Source: Streptomyces sp. NBC_01446
Lineage (GTDB): Bacteria > Actinomycetota > Actinomycetes > Streptomycetales > Streptomycetaceae
Length of the DNA stretch: 64,000 bases
Reading direction: 5' to 3'
Assembly (NCBI RefSeq): GCF_026340095.1
Contig: NZ_JAPEPO010000001.1
Coordinates: forward strand, 1,860,001 to 1,924,000
The notes beneath the pieces are model-generated. The model saw only the letters and a list, made by a program, of their open reading frames with translations. It searched no databases and was not told the DNA's origin. How positions within the stretch are numbered: the first letter of the stretch is position 1; the number at the start of each line of letters is the position of its first letter. Below are positions 34,975 through 42,814 of this stretch, in pieces. The translations under genes and the position numbers were made by a program.

Positions 34975-35805
34975 TCACTCCTGTGCGGGCTTGGCCGCCC
35001 GGGGCGCTGTCTTGCGCGTGCGTGCCGGGGCCTTGGCCGGGGATTTCGCCGCGGCCTTCGCGGGGGTCCTGGCTGCCTTCTTGGCGCTCGGGCGGGCCGG
35101 GGGTTCCGTCTCCTGCTTCACGACGTCGCCTGAAGAAGGCTCATTTGATGTCACATCAGGAGTCGGCTCCGCCCGCGGAGGGACCGGCGCGCCCGGCGCC
35201 CCGAACGGCAGCACCCGTACCTCCGGCCGCTCCACCGGCTTGCCCGCCACCGGAGTCTCCCGGCCGTCGATGAGGACGAGGGCCGCCTGGTAGACCACCG
35301 ACAGGGTGTAGGGCGTCTGGTAGAGCATCCCCCACAGCTTCGACGTCTCGTCGACGTCCATCACCGTCGGCGTGAACCGCACGCGCTGCGCCGACTCGGC
35401 GAGATCGCTGCCCGCCAGGTACGGGCGTTCTCCGGCGAGTTCGATGATGTCCTTCGGCAGGACCGGTATCTCGTGCAGCGCGCGCACCACGGAACCGATC
35501 AGCCGCTGCCCGACCAGCTCCGTCTCGTCGCCGTACGCGGTGATCAGGAAGTGCAGGTCGAGTGCCGCGACGGGCCGCTTGACCAGCGTGCCGTCGGCCG
35601 CACGCGTCGGCAGGTCGTTGTTGCGCCGCGAGGTGTCGGGCGTGACCTGGTAGAGGAACACGGAGATGGTGGGCTCGGTCGGCGGGTCGGCCGGCGGCTT
35701 GCGCGGCTCGACCTTGACGGCCATGTCGATCTCGGGACCCAGGTTGGACTCGATCAGCAGGGCGAGGGCCTGGGTGACGTGCGCGAGGGCAAGTGCGTTG
35801 CTCAT
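34975..35805 (-). CDS. DUF4255 (Pvc16-type) tail cap protein with basic C-terminal tail
   Basis: The first 190 residues of this 276-residue protein match DUF4255: LALAHVTQALALLIESNLGP, TISVFLYQVTPDTSRRNNDL, LDLHFLITAYGDETELVGQR, LIGSVVRALHEIPVLPKDII. Pvc16/Afp16 caps the distal end of tube and sheath and sets particle termination. The last 75 residues are different: an acidic/proline linker and then repeated AKKAARTPAKAAAKSPAKAP units resembling histone H1 tails. Such a tail is not part of the core family and could bind nucleic acid or a wall polymer at the cap. ATG at 35805; six bases separate its stop from the ATPase start. Confidence 0.9.
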   Translation of the reverse strand: MSNALALAHVTQALALLIESNLGPEIDMAVKVEPRKPPADPPTEPTISVFLYQVTPDTSRRNNDLPTRAADGTLVKRPVAALDLHFLITAYGDETELVGQRLIGSVVRALHEIPVLPKDIIELAGERPYLAGSDLAESAQRVRFTPTVMDVDETSKLWGMLYQTPYTLSVVYQAALVLIDGRETPVAGKPVERPEVRVLPFGAPGAPVPPRAEPTPDVTSNEPSSGDVVKQETEPPARPSAKKAARTPAKAAAKSPAKAPARTRKTAPRAAKPAQE

Positions 35806-35865
35806 GGCGTCAGTTCCTCGGTTCCTCTCGGCCTGCTGGTCGTCGTACTGATCCGTGTCCGCGGT

Positions 35866-36588
35866 TCACTCGCGCCCCCGCGCCAGGTATTCCGTGAGGC
35901 TCAAGGTGGCTCCGGCCCTCCCCGCGGCGGGCGTCCGGGGCCGTCCGGCGCCGGGCGCCTCGCCCGCCGTCACTTCGAGCCGCCCGATCTGTACCTGCAC
36001 CACCTGCTCGGTGGCGCGCGCGGGTCGCCGGGCCGCGGCCTGCCGTACGGCGTCGCGCGTTGCCGCCGGGCCGGCGGCGCTGGGGGGCAGCGCCGCCGAC
36101 ACGGCGTGGGGAGCGGCGTCCCTGCCCGGGGGGAGGGGCACGGACACCGCGGTCTGTGCCGGATCCCGCTCCGCGCGCACCGCCGCACGCCGCCCGGTGT
36201 CGGGCAGCGGTCGCGGCGCCGGCGCGACGAAGGTGGCGGGACGCGGCAACGGCGCCTCGGCGCGGGCCGGAGCGGCCGGACGCGGCCCCTGCGGCTCAGC
36301 CTCCCGCTCCGCGTGTACGACGGTCCGCTCCCGTTCCGTGTGCGTCCGTGCCGCCACAACCGTCGGCGGCGGCACATCCGGCAGCGGGACGGTCGGCGGC
36401 GTGGCCGCGGGCCACAGCAGCGCGTCCTCGCCCGGTGCCGGTGCGGCGGCCCGTACCGCCTCGACCCGCTCGAACGGGCCGGGCAGCCGGGGCCGTACCC
36501 GCGCCGCGGCCTGTCGCGAGGCGGTGTGCCGCGCGAGCAGCCGGTCGAGGAAGTCCGGCGAACCCCCAGGGGCCTCGGAGTCAGACAT
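35866..36588 (-). CDS. Disordered Ala/Pro/Arg-rich eCIS-linked protein
   Basis: The protein is about 240 residues and almost entirely low complexity (Ala, Pro, Arg, Val), so no fold is predicted except at the ends. The N-terminus has a short helix, DFLDRLLARHTASRQAAAR. The C-terminus has VVQVQIGRLEVTAGEAPG and ends in LSLTEYLARGRE; I have the impression that this IGR-EV plus LSL-EYL pattern recurs in small eCIS and phage-tail proteins, but that is from memory. The ATG at 36588 overlaps the zinc-protein gene stop by eight bases; a GTG at 36594 is an alternative. It may be a flexible adaptor. Confidence 0.75.
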   Translation of the reverse strand: MSDSEAPGGSPDFLDRLLARHTASRQAAARVRPRLPGPFERVEAVRAAAPAPGEDALLWPAATPPTVPLPDVPPPTVVAARTHTERERTVVHAEREAEPQGPRPAAPARAEAPLPRPATFVAPAPRPLPDTGRRAAVRAERDPAQTAVSVPLPPGRDAAPHAVSAALPPSAAGPAATRDAVRQAAARRPARATEQVVQVQIGRLEVTAGEAPGAGRPRTPAAGRAGATLSLTEYLARGRE

Positions 36589-37309
36589 CCGCACACAGCT
36601 CCAGGTAGTAGCGGCGCCGCGTCGGGCTGAGCGCCAGGATCTCCGGCTCGCTCCAGCCGTAGGCGGTGGCGAGCAGATGGACGTCGAGCAGCACGTCCCG
36701 TGCCCAGGCGTCCAGTTCGGTCCACAGGTAGGTGGCGATGTCGAGCTCGGCCCGGGTGGCCTGCCCGCACTCGGGGCAGGCCACGTTGAGCGCCAGGTCG
36801 GCGCCGGGGTCGGCCGCCTCGACGGCCTCGACGATCCGGCGCTGCACCGGCGCGGGCAACTCCCCCGCCGTCACCGCCGTCCCGTCGCGCACCGCCGAGA
36901 CCAGGCACCGCGCGAGCAGTGCCGAACGCGGGTCCGCCGCCCGGGTCGCCGCCGTCAGGTCGGCGACGCCGGGCAGCCTGAACTCGACGTCCCAGCCGTC
37001 CTGTTGCACCCGCACGGCCGTCTCGCCGCGCCCGCCCAGGGACCCGGCGAGCTCTCCGGCGTCCAGGTCGAACTCCATGTCCTCCCCGCACGCCCCGCAC
37101 GCCAGGCGCACCTGCATCCGCTCGCCGAACAGCGCCCGGCGCAACGCGAACAGGTCCGCCTCGCGCTCGCCCACCGGCAGTGCCGGCAGCCGTTCCGCCC
37201 CGACGTCCGGTCGTGCCGTGCGGTGCAGCAGAAGCGCACGCCCGACCGGAGCCTCGCCGAGACCCGCCTCCCAGGCAGCCAGCAGTTCAGCCGCCCCGGT
37301 GATCACCAT
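36581..37309 (-). CDS. T4-baseplate-like protein with zinc cysteine pairs
   Basis: The protein is about 242 residues from the ATG at 37309 (MVITGAAELL). It resembles the T4-type baseplate hub assembly family found next to tube genes in phage-tail-like clusters, with DLFALRRALFGERMQVRLA, DLTAATRAADPRSALLARCL, TYLWTELDAWARDVLLDVH and ALSPTRRRYYLELC. It has two cysteine pairs, ACGACGED and ACPECGQA, that look like a split zinc ribbon. In related systems this protein is an assembly factor rather than a structural part. The longer frame to 37420 is rejected because it would translate an intergenic repeat. Confidence 0.8.
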   Translation of the reverse strand: MVITGAAELLAAWEAGLGEAPVGRALLLHRTARPDVGAERLPALPVGEREADLFALRRALFGERMQVRLACGACGEDMEFDLDAGELAGSLGGRGETAVRVQQDGWDVEFRLPGVADLTAATRAADPRSALLARCLVSAVRDGTAVTAGELPAPVQRRIVEAVEAADPGADLALNVACPECGQATRAELDIATYLWTELDAWARDVLLDVHLLATAYGWSEPEILALSPTRRRYYLELCADV

Positions 37310-37353
37310 GCCCACCCCGATTCCCTCGACCAAGCAGGTCGCGGCGGTTCGGC

Positions 37354-37420
37354 AGCCCCCTTGGGGCGCGGAGAACTGCGCGACCAGCCACGACGAAGCC
37401 GCAGACGAACGACGACCCAT
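37354..37420. repeat. 'GAACTGCGCGACCAGCC' repeat between tube and zinc-protein genes
   Basis: The 133-base gap between the tube gene stop and the next start contains CCCCCTTGGGGCGCGGAGAACTGCGCGACCAGCC-type sequence (17-base core at 37373-37389) followed by purine-rich GACGAA units. The same core occurs inside the baseplate gene at 17564-17580. It is the longest gap among the first structural genes and could modulate the tube-to-downstream expression ratio. Confidence 0.65.
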
Positions 37421-37442
37421 CGCGGCACTTCCGGCGGAGCGC

Positions 37443-37967
37443 TCAGGCCGGGTTGAGGAACGAGGGCTCCTCCGGCTCGGGCACCTCGTAGTCCCGCTCC
37501 CAGCCCTCGCACTCGAGCTTCAGCGACTGGATGGCCACCGCGTTGGCGTTGGCGTCCAGTTCGCCGAGGACCTGGTACTCGCTGGGCCAGGTCCGGTACA
37601 GCTTGTGCGAGACGGCGACCTGGCCCGCCTCGTTGAGGACCTGGATGACGAGGTCCTTGCGGAAGTCCGCGAGGGACACCTCCGAGCCGAGGCCCGCGCC
37701 GACCTGCCAGACCTTGTTGGCCCAGCGGTCGAACTCGGGGTCGTGGGTCACCCCGCGTTCGAGGGTGATGCCCTCGAACTCCGAGCGGCCCGGCGACTTG
37801 CGCGGGGAGGAGGGGTCGCCGCCGTGGCGGTGCTTGACGACCTCCGTGGTCCGCTTCAGCGGACTGATCTTGCTGATGCCGGCGACCGTACGTCCGTCCC
37901 ACAGGACCAGGAACTTGAAGTTCTTGTACGGGTCGAAGCGATGGGCGTTGACCGTGAACTCAGCCAT
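37443..37967 (-). CDS. Contractile-system tail tube protein
   Basis: The 174-residue protein is a T4 gp19-like tube subunit: MAEFTVNAHRFDPYKNFKF, LVLWDGRTVAGISKISPLKR, TTEVVKHRHGGDPSSPRKSPG, ITLERGVTHDPEFDRWANKV and LDANANAVAIQSLKLECEGW are all typical. Hexameric rings of this protein form the inner needle through which cargo passes. It starts 34 bases after the sheath stop. Many eCIS have two tube genes; only this one was seen here. Confidence 0.93.
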   Translation of the reverse strand: MAEFTVNAHRFDPYKNFKFLVLWDGRTVAGISKISPLKRTTEVVKHRHGGDPSSPRKSPGRSEFEGITLERGVTHDPEFDRWANKVWQVGAGLGSEVSLADFRKDLVIQVLNEAGQVAVSHKLYRTWPSEYQVLGELDANANAVAIQSLKLECEGWERDYEVPEPEEPSFLNPA

Positions 37968-38001
37968 CGATTTCCTTCAGCTCTCCCTGGATCCCGGGCC
38001 G

Positions 38002-39867
38002 CTAGAGAGCGAACTGCCCGGACGTCTGCTGGATCTTGACGACCACGAACTCGGCCGGACGGACCGGTGCGATGCCGACGAGCACGTTGACGATCCCGTT
38101 CGCCACGTCCTCGTCCGTCGTGGTCTCGCTGTCGCACTTGACGAAGTACGCCTCCCGCGGGGTGCTGCCCTTGAAGGCGCCCTGGCGGAAGAGCGTGTGC
38201 AGGTACGAGGAGGCGGACAGCCGGATCTGCTGCCACAGGCTCTCGTCGTTGGGCTCGAACACGACCCACTGCAACCCGCGTTGGAGGCTCTCCTCCACAT
38301 GCAGCGCGAGCCGCCGCACGGGCACGTACTTCCACGCGCTGTCGAGGGCGTCGGAGCCCTCCAGCGTGCGCGCTCCCCACACCAGCGGGCCGGCCAGCGG
38401 GAAGGTGCGCAGGCAGTTCACACCGAGCGGGTTGAGCAGCCCTGTCTCGCGGTCCGTCAGATCGACGGTCAGGGAGCGCACTCCGACGAGCTGCGCCTCC
38501 GTACCGGCCGGTGCCTTCCAGACACCGCGCTCGGAGTCGGTGCGCGCGATGACGCCGGCGACCGCGCCGGACGGCGGGAAGGCGCGCAGCCGCCCGGTGA
38601 GCGGGTCGGTGAGCTGCAGGTGCGGGAAGTACAGGCCCGAGTGGTTGCCGCGCACGGCGTCGAAGGCCGACAGGCCCGCCCGCGCCGAGTCCACGCTCAC
38701 CCAGGTCGCGGGCGCGTCGACCAGCAGGAAGATCCGCCGCTCCTCGCACAGCCGCTGAGCGGCGGACACGACGGTGAGCGCGTCCTCGGTCTTCTCGTAC
38801 GACGCCAGCTCCGGCAGCGAGAGCAGGTTGACGTCGGCCACCCCGCGCAGCGCCTGGACGCCGGTCTTGTCGGCCTCGGAGCCGATGAGGTCGCGCGGGC
38901 CGGGGGCCTCGCCGTCCTCGCCGCCCTCCAGCGGGAACACCGGAGGGTTGACCGAGGCCTCCAGGCCCAGGTCGTTGGCGCACTGACCCAGGAAGCGGAC
39001 GACGTCCTCGGGGTCGGTGGAGCCCGCGACGACCTGGACGCGCCGGCCGAACGCGGTGACCTCGACTCCGGCGAAGGCGTGGCGGCCCGGCGCGTCGGGC
39101 AGTGCCCGCAGCTTGCGTTCCAGAAGCAGCGCCAACTCGGCCACGGAGGACGGGGCTTCGCCGTCGCAGTCGGCGTCGTAGAGCTTGAACTCGCGCTCCA
39201 CGTCACCGATCTTCACCGTCACGTCGACGGCCAGGTCGGGCAGTTCGCGACCGAACGGCTTGGAGACGGTGCCGGACGGGTCGGGGCGTCCCTCGCCCAC
39301 GGCGTCCACGCGGACGAGGCGCGAACCGGCGTTGATCACGGTGGGCGCGTAGGTTCCGCTGCCGGCGTCCATGGACAGGCCGGTGAAGCTCTCGCGGGCG
39401 TCGCCCCTGGCGTCGTGGACCCGCAGGTTGAAGGTCTCGTCGGGGCACGTCGTGTCGTAGTCGACGGCGACCCGCAGACTGTTGCCCCACACGCCGGGTT
39501 CCTTGGCGTGGACCTCGAGGACATGGCTCTCGCTGCGGCCGTCGGTGGACTCCAGGACGACGCAGGCGGTCTTTCCGCTGCCCGCCCTGGCGACCCGGAC
39601 GATCACGGCGACGGAGCCGCCGTTGCCGAAGAACTGGTGCACCGCGTAGGCGAGCGGGCTCTGCGCGCTCAGCCCTCCGAAGCGCCGCTCGAACTCGGTG
39701 AATCCGGTGACGCGCACCGGCTCGTTCAGCGGGCCGCGCCGGGTGTGTCCCACGAACGCGGTCACCGAAGTGGTCACGGCGGAGACGGCGCGGGTGCTGC
39801 TGGGAAGTTCTTCGACGTAGACGCCCGGGTAAGTCGGCCTCGCGGCGCTCACGGCATTCGTCGGCAT
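38002..39867 (-). CDS. Tail sheath protein
   Basis: The 621-residue protein is the contractile sheath subunit. The N-terminus ARPTYPGVYVEELPSSTRAV and TTSVTAFVGHTRRGPLNEPV and the C-terminus (SYLHTLFRQGAFKGSTPREA, then VLVGIAPVRPAEFVVVKIQQ) are the conserved sheath core. Between about residues 140 and 290 is an inserted domain with ESFTGLSMDAGSGTYAPTV and several short strands, which in other sheaths decorates the outside. The ATG at 39867 has AGGAGG just upstream; the longer frame starting in the intergenic region is rejected. It is the first gene of the operon. Confidence 0.95.
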   Translation of the reverse strand: MPTNAVSAARPTYPGVYVEELPSSTRAVSAVTTSVTAFVGHTRRGPLNEPVRVTGFTEFERRFGGLSAQSPLAYAVHQFFGNGGSVAVIVRVARAGSGKTACVVLESTDGRSESHVLEVHAKEPGVWGNSLRVAVDYDTTCPDETFNLRVHDARGDARESFTGLSMDAGSGTYAPTVINAGSRLVRVDAVGEGRPDPSGTVSKPFGRELPDLAVDVTVKIGDVEREFKLYDADCDGEAPSSVAELALLLERKLRALPDAPGRHAFAGVEVTAFGRRVQVVAGSTDPEDVVRFLGQCANDLGLEASVNPPVFPLEGGEDGEAPGPRDLIGSEADKTGVQALRGVADVNLLSLPELASYEKTEDALTVVSAAQRLCEERRIFLLVDAPATWVSVDSARAGLSAFDAVRGNHSGLYFPHLQLTDPLTGRLRAFPPSGAVAGVIARTDSERGVWKAPAGTEAQLVGVRSLTVDLTDRETGLLNPLGVNCLRTFPLAGPLVWGARTLEGSDALDSAWKYVPVRRLALHVEESLQRGLQWVVFEPNDESLWQQIRLSASSYLHTLFRQGAFKGSTPREAYFVKCDSETTTDEDVANGIVNVLVGIAPVRPAEFVVVKIQQTSGQFAL

Positions 39868-40511
39868 TCCCCCTCCTATCCCTTCTCGGGCACCGGTGAA
39901 AGGCACCAAGAGGCGGCAGAGGGGGAGGTGTGGCAAAGGGCGGCGCGCGGCGGTCTCCGGACGCGTCATGCCGCGCCGGTCCGCACACCTCGTATCAGCT
40001 TCCCCCGTCGATGCCCCGGACGGGCGGCCGCCCGGGTCAAGCACGCATGCTTGTGACTCCTGATGCTCAAGTGCTCACCCACCTTGGGGAGTTGGGGGTT
40101 GCGGGAGCAAGGCATGTTTACGCCAGCCCGAAAGTCGGTTCGATGAAGAGGTGCCTGTGCGACCTACACACGATGCGCACGTGTCGGAGCAGGTGGTTCA
40201 CGAATCCCACACAGCGGATGGTGCAGGGGAAGGGAGCCCATGTCCTGACGTACCTCACAATTCTGGCGGCGACGTGGCTCCGCACCAGTTCGCACGGCTC
40301 TCCTGCCCTTGCGCCTTACGGAGACGCACGAAGAGCGCTGTGGCCGATTCCACCGGGGCGGCCGCGGCGCCGAGCGCCCGGCCCTGCGCGCCGGCGCCGA
40401 GCGGAACCTCAAATGAACCTCTGAACGTCCCCCCTCCTGGGTTCGGTGGTGTCCGCCGGGGTCATGACACCGGCATCGCACGGCACACGGCCGGGGTGGA
40501 GGAGGGGAACC
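39868..40511. promoter_or_regulatory. 644-bp divergent intergenic region, eCIS promoter region
   Basis: This gap separates the eCIS sheath start from the divergent DUF692 gene and must hold the eCIS promoter. An imperfect palindrome, GTCAAGCACGCATGCTTGTGAC (40036-40057, AAGCA/TGCTT arms), lies about 170 bases upstream of the sheath start and is an operator candidate. No sigma-WhiG-type site was found on the minus strand. A plus-strand frame from 40151 contains several cysteines but its codon use is not Streptomyces-like, so it is not called as a gene. Confidence 0.5.
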
Positions 40512-41855
40512 ATGCAGCGGATCGAGCGTCTGGGTACGGGCATCGGCTGGCGTCCGGAGATCGCGGAGGCCGTGGAGGCGATGCCCGGCATCGACTGGGT
40601 CGAGGCCGTCGCGGAGAACGTGTGCACCGGGCACGTCCCCGACTCCCTGCTGCGGCTGCGCGAGCGCGGCGTCACCGTCGTGCCGCACGGCGTCTCGCTC
40701 GGCCTCGGCGGCGCCGACCGGCCCGACGAGGGCAGGCTCGCCGACCTCGCGGCCCGCGCCGAGGCCCTCGGTTCCCCGCTCGTCACCGAGCACATCGCGT
40801 TCGTACGGGCGGGCGGCGCGCTCACCGCGTCGCAGCCGCTGGAGGCCGGCCATCTGCTGCCGGTCCCGCGCACGAGGGACGCCCTCGACGTGCTCTGCGA
40901 GAACATCCGCATCGCCCAGGACGCACTGCCCGTCCCTCTCGCCGTGGAGAACATCGCGGCCCTGTTCTCTTGGCCCGGCGAGGAGATGACGGAGGGCCAG
41001 TTCCTTTACGAACTGGTGGAGCGCACCGGCGTCCACCTGCTGATCGACGTGGCGAACCTGCACACGAACCACGTCAACCGCGGCGAGGACCCGGCGAAGG
41101 CTCTCGGTGAACTGCCGGTCGAGGCCATCGCGTACGTGCATGTGGCGGGCGGCTTCGAGCGCGACGGCGTGTGGCACGACAGCCACGCGCACCCCGTACC
41201 GCGCCCCGTCCTCGACATCCTCGCCGACCTGGCGTCCCGGGTCTCGCCCCCCGGAGTCCTCCTGGAGCGCGACGAGAACTTCCCGGCCCCGCAGGAGCTG
41301 GAGCGTGAACTCGACGAGATCAGGCGGACGTTGGCGACCGCGCCCGCCGAGGGGCGCACCGTGCGGCCCTCCTCGGACACGGCCTCGCGGGACACCGGCG
41401 CTCCGCAGGACACCGACCCCGTCCGTCAGCGGCTCGCGCTCGCGCAGGCCGCGCTCCTGTCCGCCCTCGTCGCGGGGACCCCCGCACCGGAGGGGTTCGA
41501 CCGGGTGCGGCTCAAGGTCCAGAGCCGGGCACTGTGCGCCAAGCGGGCAGACGTCGTGGCGAAGGTGGCACCCGAACTGCCGGAGATCCTCGGCGCGGCC
41601 GCGTACCGCCCGGCGTTCCTGTCGTACGCGCAGTGCCGGCCCATGACGGGCGGCTACCGCCGGGACGCCCTCGACTTCGCCGAGCATCTGCTCGACTCCG
41701 GCGGACCCGGGGACGCCGGGGCACGGCGGGAGCTGGAGCGGTGGTGGCGGGAGCGGTCGGGGCCCACCCCGCCGGCCGCACACCCGGGGGCACGCTTGGT
41801 GCGCGCGGCGCGGTCCGCCCTGCACCGGGGCCGTCCGGCTCTCCGGTCGGCCTGA
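40512..41855 (+). CDS. DUF692 (MNIO-type) oxidase with an extra C-terminal domain
   Basis: The 447-residue protein carries a DUF692 TIM-barrel, the family of multinuclear non-haem iron oxidases that modify cysteines in peptides (for example MbnB). Metal-ligand motifs are visible: [41 protein letters not shown] and LLERDENFP in the first 290 residues. After a short disordered linker, residues about 310-447 form a helical domain (LQ-rich [48 protein letters not shown]) like that in S. coelicolor SCO6045, from memory, possibly equivalent to the MbnC-type partner. GGAGGAGGGG precedes the ATG at 40512. No obvious precursor peptide gene lies next to it. Confidence 0.85.
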   Translation: MQRIERLGTGIGWRPEIAEAVEAMPGIDWVEAVAENVCTGHVPDSLLRLRERGVTVVPHGVSLGLGGADRPDEGRLADLAARAEALGSPLVTEHIAFVRAGGALTASQPLEAGHLLPVPRTRDALDVLCENIRIAQDALPVPLAVENIAALFSWPGEEMTEGQFLYELVERTGVHLLIDVANLHTNHVNRGEDPAKALGELPVEAIAYVHVAGGFERDGVWHDSHAHPVPRPVLDILADLASRVSPPGVLLERDENFPAPQELERELDEIRRTLATAPAEGRTVRPSSDTASRDTGAPQDTDPVRQRLALAQAALLSALVAGTPAPEGFDRVRLKVQSRALCAKRADVVAKVAPELPEILGAAAYRPAFLSYAQCRPMTGGYRRDALDFAEHLLDSGGPGDAGARRELERWWRERSGPTPPAAHPGARLVRAARSALHRGRPALRSA

Positions 41856-41958
41856 GCGCCACCACCCCGCGCTCGTACCGCAGTTGACGTATTCCCGGGG
41901 TTACCCGAGCCCGCGTCCGCGAGGCGGACTAGCGTGCGGTGCCGCACCAGGAGGCACC

Positions 41959-42702
41959 ATGCGCACCCGATTCGTCAACGGCACCGGACTCATCGTCGCC
42001 GGGCTCGTCACCACGCTCGCCGCTCTCGTGTTCCCGGTCTGGTCGTACGCCGACCGCTCCGGCACGGGCGTGGACCTGCTCGACGAGGGGACCGTGTCGA
42101 CCAGATTCGGCCCCCTGTCGGCTCTGGACCGCGAGTTCGTCACGAAGGTGCGGCTCGCGGGGCTGTGGGAGCTGCCCGCGGGCCAGCAGGCCGAGGCGAG
42201 AGGGACCAGCACGGGGGTGCGGACCGCGGGTGAGCACCTCGTCGAGGGGCACACCTTCCTGGACGCGCGCGTGCGCGAGGTCGCCGCGCGGCTCGGCCTC
42301 GAACTCCCTAACCAGCCCAACAGCCAGCAGCAGCACTGGCTGTCCGAGCTGAGCGCGGCGCGCGGCGACGACTACGAGCGGAAGTTCACCAACATCCTGC
42401 GCCGGGCCCACGGGAAGGTCTTCTCACTGGTCGCCCAGGTCCGCGCGACGACACGCAACTCGCTCGTACGGGACCTGGCGGACGACGCGAACAAGACCGT
42501 CCTCGATCACATCAAGGTCCTGGAGTCCACGGGCCTGGTCGACTTCGACGCCCTCGCTCGGGACGCCGCCGGCGCGAGTACGCCACCGGAGACCCGCTCC
42601 CCCGCCCCGCCGGGCCCCGTGGCGTCGCCCGTACCCCCGACGCCCCTCTCCCCGTCCCCCTCCTTCCCGCTGCCCCCGGCGGCCTCCCGGCCCAAGCCCT
42701 GA
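41959..42702 (+). CDS. DUF4142 family exported protein
   Basis: The 247-residue protein has an N-terminal signal or anchor helix (GTGLIVAGLVTTLAALVFPV) and a four-helix DUF4142 domain with SALDREFVTKVRLAGLWELP near residue 55 and AHGKVFSLVAQVRATTRNSL near 155. The C-terminal 40 residues are Pro/Ser-rich. DUF4142 proteins have a ferritin-like helical fold and are predicted to lie outside the membrane. CAGGAGG lies eight bases before the ATG at 41959. Function unknown. Confidence 0.85.
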   Translation: MRTRFVNGTGLIVAGLVTTLAALVFPVWSYADRSGTGVDLLDEGTVSTRFGPLSALDREFVTKVRLAGLWELPAGQQAEARGTSTGVRTAGEHLVEGHTFLDARVREVAARLGLELPNQPNSQQQHWLSELSAARGDDYERKFTNILRRAHGKVFSLVAQVRATTRNSLVRDLADDANKTVLDHIKVLESTGLVDFDALARDAAGASTPPETRSPAPPGPVASPVPPTPLSPSPSFPLPPAASRPKP

Positions 42703-42742
42703 CACGACAAGGGGAGGTGAGGTGAGGAAAACGGAACGTCAC

Positions 42743-42766
42743 ATACGGACAACGCTCTGTCCATAT
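42743..42766. promoter_or_regulatory. Operator-like palindrome upstream of the TIGR04222 gene
   Basis: ATACGGACA (42743-42751) and TGTCCATAT (42758-42766) form an inverted repeat with one mismatch around a six-base centre. It lies 49 bases before the ATG at 42815, where a repressor operator would be expected. Confidence 0.45.
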
Positions 42767-42783
42767 GGTGAACAACCCGTGGC

Positions 42784-42801
42784 GCCACCCGAAGAGGTGG
42801 C
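42784..42801 (+). promoter_or_regulatory. Small leader hairpin before the TIGR04222 gene
   Basis: GCCACC (42784-42789), six bases, then GGTGGC (42796-42801) form a short hairpin 14 bases before the start codon, so it would lie in the mRNA leader and could affect translation. Confidence 0.35.
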
Positions 42802-42814
42802 ATAGAAAAACGCC

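Larger units (their letters stand above)
10219..39867 (-). other. Extracellular contractile injection system (eCIS) gene cluster
   Basis: All 20 genes from the sheath (start 39867) to the amidase (stop 10219) are read leftward. Many neighbours overlap by 1, 4, 8, 10 or 14 bases, so this is one operon of about 29.6 kb. It encodes the known eCIS core set: sheath, tube, Pvc16-type cap, Pvc15-type AAA+ ATPase, CIS-tube/LysM hub adaptor, gpD/gpV spike, PAAR tip, gp25 and two large baseplate proteins, with a DUF4157 effector-type protein. No capsid, portal, terminase or integrase is present, so it is not a prophage. No TssM/TssL/TssJ membrane complex is present, so it is not a type VI system. Confidence 0.95.

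Noticed and set aside
37310..37420. Longer start of the zinc protein (279 aa)
   Set aside because: Would translate the intergenic repeat into a nonconserved N-terminus.
10219..39867. Prophage or type VI secretion interpretation
   Set aside because: No capsid, portal, terminase, integrase or TssJ/L/M genes; the presence of the Pvc15/16-type ATPase and cap and DUF4157 fits eCIS instead.
39868..40044. Longer sheath start (680 aa)
   Set aside because: AGGAGG and the conserved sheath N-terminus place the start at 39867.
40151..40511. Cysteine-containing plus-strand frame as an MNIO precursor peptide
   Set aside because: Its codon third positions are not G/C-biased, no ribosome site is visible and it runs into the DUF692 gene frame; not called.
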